A stretch of 9,865 nt of DNA from Candidatus Gastranaerophilales bacterium HUM_12 (GTDB lineage Bacteria; Cyanobacteriota; Vampirovibrionia; Gastranaerophilales; Gastranaerophilaceae): positions 1 through 9,865 of the forward strand of contig DABJ01000017.1 in the NCBI GenBank assembly GCA_002102825.1. The letters run 5' to 3'. Made by a program: the position numbers and the translations under genes. Within the stretch, counting starts at the first letter, position 1, and every line of letters begins with the position of its first letter. The notes under the pieces are model-generated. The model searched no databases. It was not told the DNA's origin and worked only from the letters and a program-made list of their open reading frames with translations. Of the stretch, positions 5,869 to 9,865 are shown in pieces.

Positions 5869-7650
5869 TTAAACTTTTGGAGTTACAGTACTTTTGATGT
5901 GTAATTCTCTCAATTGTTTCAATGAAGCAATTCCAGGGGCATCACTCATCAAGTCTTTAGCACCCGCATTCTTAGGGAATGCAATAACGTCACGGATTGA
6001 ATCAGTTCTTGCAAGTAACGCAACTAATCTATCCAAACCGATAGCCAAACCTGCATGAGGCGGAGTACCGTATTGTAAAGCATTAACCATAAATCCGAAT
6101 TTTTCTTGTGCTTCTTCTTCTGTTAATCCTAAAGCTTTAAAGATTTTCTTTTGAACTTCAGAAGAGTGAATTCTCACAGAACCTCCACCCAATTCTGTTC
6201 CATTATAAACGATATCGTAAGCGATAGATTTAACGTTACCTAAATCACCGGAATCCAGTTTGTCTAAATCTTCAAGGTTTGGAGATGTGAATGGGTGGTG
6301 CATTGCCATATATCTGCCTTCTTCATCACTCCATTCAAACATTGGAAAGTCAACAATCCACAACAAGTTATGTTTAGCTTCGTCAATTAAGTTCAATGAT
6401 TTACCAAAATGAAGTCTTAATCTACCCATAACGTCATAAACTAATTTTGGTTTATCAGCTACGAAGAAGATAATATCTCCAGCTTTAGCTCCGGCTCTTT
6501 CTTGAATTTGTTTAGCTTGTTCTTCTGTAACGAATTTCAATACAGGAGATTTTGCTGATCCGTCTTCATTATAAATGATATTTGCTAAAGCTTTAGCACC
6601 AAATGAAACAGCTAATTTCGTAATATCATCAATTTCTTTTCTAGAGTATTTAGCTCCACCAGGAATTCTGATACCACGAACGATACCGCCGTTTTCTAAT
6701 GTATCTCTGACAATTTTGAATTCTGATTGCATAATGATGTCACCAATGTCAAACAATTCAAGACCAAATCTGGTGTCTGGTTTGTCAGAACCAAATCTGT
6801 CCATAGCTTCTTGCCAAGGCATTTGAATGAACGGAGGTTTAACTTCAACACCTGCAGCTTTGAAAGCATCAACTATCAATCCTTCAACAACTCTGATAAC
6901 GTCTTGTTGTTCAACAAATGACATTTCTAAGTCAACTTGAGTGAATTCCGGTTGTCTGTCTGCTCTCAAATCTTCATCTCTGAAACATTTTGCGATTTGA
7001 TAATATCTTTCAATACCACCAACCATCAACAATTGTTTGAAGATTTGCGGAGATTGAGGAAGTGCGTAGAATTTTCCTTCTTGAACACGTGACGGAACTA
7101 AATAATCTCTAGCACCTTCCGGTGTTGTTTTAATTAAGATAGGTGTTTCAACTTCCAAGAAATCTAATTTGTTCAAATATGCTCTGATTGCTTGAACAAT
7201 ATTATGACGCATAACAAGTTTTGATAACATTTGTTCACGTCTTAAATCTAAATATCTGTATTTTAATCTGATATCTTCAGAAACATTTTCATCATCTAAA
7301 ACAAAAGGTAAAACCTTTGAAGTAGAAAGAACTTCAATAGTTTCCGGATACATTTCAACTTGACCTGTAGGATATTTTTCATTGTAAGTTTCAGGAGGTC
7401 TTTTGGAAACTTTACCGGTAACTTTTATAACATATTCAGATCTGACATGCTCTAAAACTTTATGAATATCAGGGTTGATTTGTGGATTAGCAACAATTTG
7501 GAAAAAGCCGCTTCTATCTCTCAATTCTACAAATAGAATTCCGCCTAAATCTCTGATACAAGAAACCCAACCTGACAAAGTAACTTGTTCTTCGATGTTT
7601 GTCAAATTAAGTTTTCCACATTCGTGGTCTTTAAACTTTGTTTTAATCAT
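5869..7650 (-). CDS. aspS: Aspartyl-tRNA synthetase
   Basis: This class IIb synthetase charges tRNA(Asp) with aspartate in the cytoplasm. The 593 residues have the bacterial architecture: an anticodon-binding OB fold at about 1-110, the catalytic core from about 130, the bacterial GAD insertion at about 290-425, and the core resuming with motif 3. Motif 2 is visible as FRDEDLRADRQPEF (223-236) and motif 3 as GLAIGLDRL (534-542). In the OB fold the sequence IRDLGG has Leu35. In the Pseudomonas enzyme a His at the corresponding position is linked to mischarging of tRNA(Asn), so Leu suggests, but does not prove, an Asp-specific enzyme. The start ATG has AAGAGAAG and AAAAGGAAAT upstream as weak SD-like sequences. 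The gene is probably monocistronic, with its own promoter and the terminator at 5820-5851. Confidence 0.97.
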   Translation of the reverse strand: MIKTKFKDHECGKLNLTNIEEQVTLSGWVSCIRDLGGILFVELRDRSGFFQIVANPQINPDIHKVLEHVRSEYVIKVTGKVSKRPPETYNEKYPTGQVEMYPETIEVLSTSKVLPFVLDDENVSEDIRLKYRYLDLRREQMLSKLVMRHNIVQAIRAYLNKLDFLEVETPILIKTTPEGARDYLVPSRVQEGKFYALPQSPQIFKQLLMVGGIERYYQIAKCFRDEDLRADRQPEFTQVDLEMSFVEQQDVIRVVEGLIVDAFKAAGVEVKPPFIQMPWQEAMDRFGSDKPDTRFGLELFDIGDIIMQSEFKIVRDTLENGGIVRGIRIPGGAKYSRKEIDDITKLAVSFGAKALANIIYNEDGSAKSPVLKFVTEEQAKQIQERAGAKAGDIIFFVADKPKLVYDVMGRLRLHFGKSLNLIDEAKHNLLWIVDFPMFEWSDEEGRYMAMHHPFTSPNLEDLDKLDSGDLGNVKSIAYDIVYNGTELGGGSVRIHSSEVQKKIFKALGLTEEEAQEKFGFMVNALQYGTPPHAGLAIGLDRLVALLARTDSIRDVIAFPKNAGAKDLMSDAPGIASLKQLRELHIKSTVTPKV

Positions 7651-7675
7651 CTTCTCTTATTTCCTTTTTAGTCTA

Positions 7676-7702
7676 TTTATATTGCAACTTTAATACTAGC
7701 AA
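7676..7702 (-). promoter_or_regulatory. Candidate aspS promoter
   Basis: Minus-strand TTGCTA (7702-7697) and TATAAA (7681-7676) are 15 bases apart, shorter than ideal. The predicted start near 7669 gives a leader of about 19 bases containing the SD-like AAAAGGAAAT. It lies just downstream of the terminator of the preceding gene. Confidence 0.35.
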
Positions 7703-7710
7703 AAACACAA

Positions 7711-7748
7711 AAAAAAGACTACCTTATGTAACATTTGTAATCTTTTTT
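7711..7748 (-). terminator. Terminator of the 104-aa protein gene
   Basis: Read on the minus strand, AAAAAAGATTAC (7748-7737) pairs over 12 bp with GTAGTCTTTTTT (7722-7711), with one G-U pair and a 14-base loop. The T-run extends beyond the stem to 7709. It starts 10 bases after the stop codon at 7759 and separates this gene from aspS on the same strand. Confidence 0.75.
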
Positions 7749-7758
7749 GTTAAATCCA

Positions 7759-8073
7759 TTAAAAGTCATCATCTACGATTTGGCAAGAATGAACAATATT
7801 TAGGTTGATATTATAACATTTAACGTGTTCCGGTTGATATTCAATATTTTTCTTGTTCATAATTACGCAATCATGAATTGAAATGAACATATTTCCACAA
7901 TTTAATGCATAAAATAATAAATTTTCAGTTGTTGGATTTTCAACTACTGATGGGATTGGTAAATATAATTTTCCTTTAATTAAATGTTCTTCTGTCGTAA
8001 TTAGAAGAGTAACAAAATTTTGTCTATCTTCCATTAGGTTTCTAAATTTTGAATCTTTTTTAGCTCCAGCCAT
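7759..8073 (-). CDS. 104-aa protein of unknown function, probably beta-rich
   Basis: The family is not recognised with confidence. The 104-residue protein has a basic N-terminus (MAGAKKDSKFRN), then alternating hydrophobic segments, FVTLLITTEEHLIKGKLYLP, FYALNCGNMFISIHDCVIM and INLNIVHSCQIV, that read as beta strands. It ends in an acidic tail, DDDF. The outline 'strand, KGKLYLP, FISIHDCVI' recalls small domains of the DUF6812 type, but this is a shape resemblance only. There is no signal peptide or transmembrane helix. A TTG at 8103 opens the frame ten codons earlier, but it lies immediately after the -10 box, whereas the ATG at 8073 has AGAGAGGA ten bases upstream, so the ATG is chosen. It is divergent from rqcH, with overlapping -35 regions, and has its own terminator. 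Confidence 0.75.
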   Translation of the reverse strand: MAGAKKDSKFRNLMEDRQNFVTLLITTEEHLIKGKLYLPIPSVVENPTTENLLFYALNCGNMFISIHDCVIMNKKNIEYQPEHVKCYNINLNIVHSCQIVDDDF

Positions 8074-8083
8074 TATTTTTAAG

Positions 8084-8091
8084 TCCTCTCT
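8084..8091 (-). promoter_or_regulatory. Ribosome binding site choosing the start at 8073
   Basis: Minus-strand AGAGAGGA lies 10 bases before the ATG at 8073. It argues against the in-frame TTG at 8103, which would have almost no transcribed leader. Confidence 0.55.
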
Positions 8092-8103
8092 TTTAACTTT
8101 CAA

Positions 8104-8132
8104 ATTATACCATAAAAATAACTATTGGACAA
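8104..8132 (-). promoter_or_regulatory. Promoter of the 104-aa protein gene
   Basis: Minus-strand TTGTCC (8132-8127), a 17-base spacer and perfect TATAAT (8109-8104) predict a start near 8097 and a leader of about 24 bases that carries the SD. Its -35 box occupies the same bases as the -35 of the divergent rqcH promoter. Confidence 0.55.
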
Positions 8133-8160
8133 TATAATTGCTTTTTAGTACACTCATTTT
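8126..8160 (+). promoter_or_regulatory. rqcH promoter of leaderless type
   Basis: TGGACA (8126-8131, five of six), a 17-base spacer and TACACT (8149-8154, four of six) are followed by six bases (CATTTT) and the ATG at 8161. The predicted start is on the ATG and no SD exists. A perfect TATAAT also occurs at 8133-8138, but has no -35 at the right distance; if used, it would give a leader of about 16 bases, still without an SD. Confidence 0.45.
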
Positions 8161-9753
8161 ATGATTACGTTTGATAGTTTAACCCTAAAAGCTTTTATAA
8201 AAGAACAACAAGAATATTTGACCGGAGCAAGAATTAGCAAAATTCAACAACCGACAAGACGTGAATTCCTGTTTACTTTGCGAAATAACAGTGAAACTCG
8301 ACAGTTTTATGTAAACATTAATCCGCAAGTTTATCACTTGTGTTTCACATCTAAAGATAATATTCAAAAAAAAATTATTGAAATTCCTCAAAAACCACCG
8401 ATGTTTTGTATGTTGTTGAGAAAATATTTGTTAAATTCAAGAATATCAAAAATCAATCAACCAAAATATGAGCGAATTTTAGAGTTTTATATTGAAACTT
8501 ATAATGAATTGGGGGATAAAATTTATCTCTGTTTAGCCTTTGAACTTATGGGAAAATATTCAAATGTAATCTTGTACAATTACGATACAAATATGATTTT
8601 GGGTTGTGCGCATAATGTCGGAGCTGAAAAAAGTCGTGAACGTGAAATGTATGGAGGTCTACCTTATGTTTATCCGCCAAAACAAAATAAAGCTGATATA
8701 TTGAATTATCATGGCGAAGTTGATTATGCAAATTTGCCACGTGATTTTTATTGGTTTTCAAAAGGTTTTGCATCTCAATGTATTGGAAAATCTTTAGATT
8801 CTATAAAATGTTTTGTAGGCTTAAGAAATCTTACACCTGCAATTTCAAAGGATTATAGAGAATACAGTTTATATTCAGATTTAATTAAAGAACCGGTTAA
8901 ATCTAAATCAGTGAATGACATGATTGACGATTATTATTCTTATTATATATATCAAGACAAATTTAAGACTTTGAAATGTCGTTATGAAAGTCTTGTTAAT
9001 CAAAAGTTAAAAAAAGTTGTCAAATCTTTGAAACAGATGGAATATCAAGTTTTGCAAAATGAAAAAGCTGATACTTACAGATTGTATGGCGATTTGATTA
9101 TGGCGAATTTGTACAATTTGAAAGATTATTCAAAAGATATTTCTGTTTATGATTACGAAAACGATAAACAGGTTTCTATAAAACTTGATGAAACAAAAAC
9201 TTTAAAAGATAACGCAAATAAATTCTACAAATTGTATAACAAAGCAAAAACTTCAAATTCAAAATTAGCTGAACTTATGGAAGATTTAGTTCAGAAAAAA
9301 ATATTCTTTGAAAATCTTTTGTATTCAATTAGGATTGCAAAGACGTTGATTGATTTATTTGAGTTAACCGATGAAATTGAAGAAGATAAAAAATCAATCA
9401 AGGCATCAAAACACCATTCAGAACCTTTGAAAATTGATTTGGGTAATGAAACTTGGATTTATATCGGACGTAATAATAAGCAAAATGATATGATTGTTTC
9501 AAAAATTTCATCGGAAGATGATTTGTGGTTTCATACAAAGGATTGCCCCGGATCGCATATTTTGTTAAAGACGCAAAAAGTTACAGATGAACTAATTTAT
9601 AAATGTGCAAAATATGCAAAGGAATATTCAAATGCTTCAACTTCAACTAAAGCCGGTATAATTTATACTAAACGTAAATATTTACGTAAACCTCCGGCTG
9701 CTGCATTGGGTTATGTTACATATAAAAATGAAAAAGAAATCGTGGTTGAGTAG
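8161..9753 (+). CDS. rqcH: RqcH-like NFACT family ribosome quality control protein (Rqc2/FbpA homologue)
   Basis: RqcH binds 50S subunits obstructed by peptidyl-tRNA and recruits tRNA(Ala) to add C-terminal Ala tails that mark the stalled chain for degradation. The 530 residues show an NFACT-N domain starting MITFDSLTLKAFI, with TGARISKIQQP (21-31) and the conserved PPMFCMLLRKYL (79-90). A middle region has a probable helix-hairpin-helix and then a charged helical coiled coil (about 265-410). The C-terminal NFACT-R domain (about 425-525) contains IYIGRNNKQND, DLWFHTKDCPGSH and the KPPAAALGYVTY ending. Length is slightly below the roughly 570 residues of Bacillus RqcH. At the site of the Asp-Arg pair required for Ala-tRNA recruitment in Bacillus, this protein has Glu104-Arg105 (YERI). 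The older 'fibronectin-binding protein' label for this family is less likely to describe its job here. No terminator is visible downstream. Confidence 0.88.
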   Translation: MITFDSLTLKAFIKEQQEYLTGARISKIQQPTRREFLFTLRNNSETRQFYVNINPQVYHLCFTSKDNIQKKIIEIPQKPPMFCMLLRKYLLNSRISKINQPKYERILEFYIETYNELGDKIYLCLAFELMGKYSNVILYNYDTNMILGCAHNVGAEKSREREMYGGLPYVYPPKQNKADILNYHGEVDYANLPRDFYWFSKGFASQCIGKSLDSIKCFVGLRNLTPAISKDYREYSLYSDLIKEPVKSKSVNDMIDDYYSYYIYQDKFKTLKCRYESLVNQKLKKVVKSLKQMEYQVLQNEKADTYRLYGDLIMANLYNLKDYSKDISVYDYENDKQVSIKLDETKTLKDNANKFYKLYNKAKTSNSKLAELMEDLVQKKIFFENLLYSIRIAKTLIDLFELTDEIEEDKKSIKASKHHSEPLKIDLGNETWIYIGRNNKQNDMIVSKISSEDDLWFHTKDCPGSHILLKTQKVTDELIYKCAKYAKEYSNASTSTKAGIIYTKRKYLRKPPAAALGYVTYKNEKEIVVE

Positions 9754-9768
9754 TTGTATTTTGATATA

Positions 9769-9797
9769 TTGAAAAGCTATAAAAAAAATGTTATACT
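9769..9797 (+). promoter_or_regulatory. Strong candidate promoter after rqcH
   Basis: TTGAAA (9769-9774, five of six), a 17-base spacer and TATACT (9792-9797, five of six) with the TG of an extended -10 (TGT before it) predict a start near 9804. It is the best-formed promoter in the window and points to a transcript running off the right edge. Confidence 0.55.
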
Positions 9798-9810
9798 GAA
9801 AAAAATACAT

Positions 9811-9865
9811 GTCATTACGAGGAACAATAATGAACGAGTAATGAATGGATTAGAACAGAGTGACG
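9811..9865. repeat. Probable interspersed intergenic repeat, cut by the window edge
   Basis: GTCATTACGAGGAAC at 9811-9825 and the closing AGAGTGACG resemble the widely seen bacterial intergenic repeat type 'GTCATTGCGAGGA...GAAGCAATCC...GTGACG'. An inverted repeat TCATTAC (9812-9818) / GTAATGA (9838-9844) with a 19-base loop fits such a palindromic element. The resemblance is from memory and only one partial copy is visible here. An alternative is the start of a gene: an ATG at 9841 stays open to the edge. Confidence 0.42.

Noticed and set aside
8074..8103. TTG start extending the 104-aa protein by ten residues
   Set aside because: It directly follows the -10 box and lacks an SD, whereas the ATG at 8073 has AGAGAGGA ten bases upstream.
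9841..9865. Start of a further coding gene at the right edge (MNGLEQSD...)
   Set aside because: Only eight codons are visible, no SD precedes this ATG directly, and the same bases fit an intergenic repeat better.
1..9865. CRISPR array, prophage, insertion sequence, tRNA or rRNA genes, toxin-antitoxin pair
   Set aside because: No regularly spaced repeats, terminal inverted repeats, transposase or integrase motifs, cloverleaf-like sequences or paired small genes were found on either strand by eye.

Overview
The window is A+T-rich, gene-dense bacterial chromosome, mostly housekeeping, with no mobile element, prophage or CRISPR array. The most specific taxonomic hint is the 265-aa membrane-associated protein starting MQVNSIS..RPAFKS. 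From memory, short N-termini of this kind are common in uncultured gut Candidatus Gastranaerophilales (Vampirovibrionia/Melainabacteria, the non-photosynthetic sister group of Cyanobacteria). That assignment is inference (about 0.6) and would be settled by a protein search with MnmG or AspRS.

Layout. 1-27: half of a hairpin terminator cut by the window edge. 44-1327 (-): MtaB, a tRNA methylthiotransferase. 1456-2253 (+): lineage-type hydrophobic protein, followed by a strong terminator. 2329-3273 (+): formyltransferase of the methionyl-tRNA formyltransferase fold, whose 3' end overlaps that of convergent mnmG (3266-5149, -). 5328-5420 (-): an unannotated 30-codon single-span membrane protein with a perfect Shine-Dalgarno (SD) sequence. 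5529-5819 (+): small zinc-ribbon protein, converging on aspS (5869-7650, -) across a shared bidirectional terminator. 7759-8073 (-): 104-aa unknown protein, divergent from 8161-9753 (+), an RqcH/NFACT ribosome-quality-control protein. The right edge holds a strong promoter and a probable interspersed repeat.

Functional theme. Five of the nine genes act on tRNA or on stalled ribosomes: MtaB and MnmG modify the anticodon loop, AspRS charges tRNA, the formyltransferase probably acts on charged tRNA or another amine, and RqcH adds Ala tails to stalled chains. They lie in separate, oppositely oriented units, so this is not one operon.

The main observation is in the start regions. Four genes (mtaB, the formyltransferase gene, mnmG, rqcH) lack an SD and carry a -10-like hexamer exactly six bases before the ATG. 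That places the predicted transcription start on the ATG itself, so the mRNAs would be leaderless. Four others (the hydrophobic protein, the 30-codon gene, aspS and the 104-aa gene) have an SD-like sequence and a normal leader. The zinc-ribbon gene has neither. The window thus seems to mix two modes of translation initiation, with the leaderless class made up of tRNA and ribosome-related genes. The sample is small and the transcription starts are predicted, not measured.
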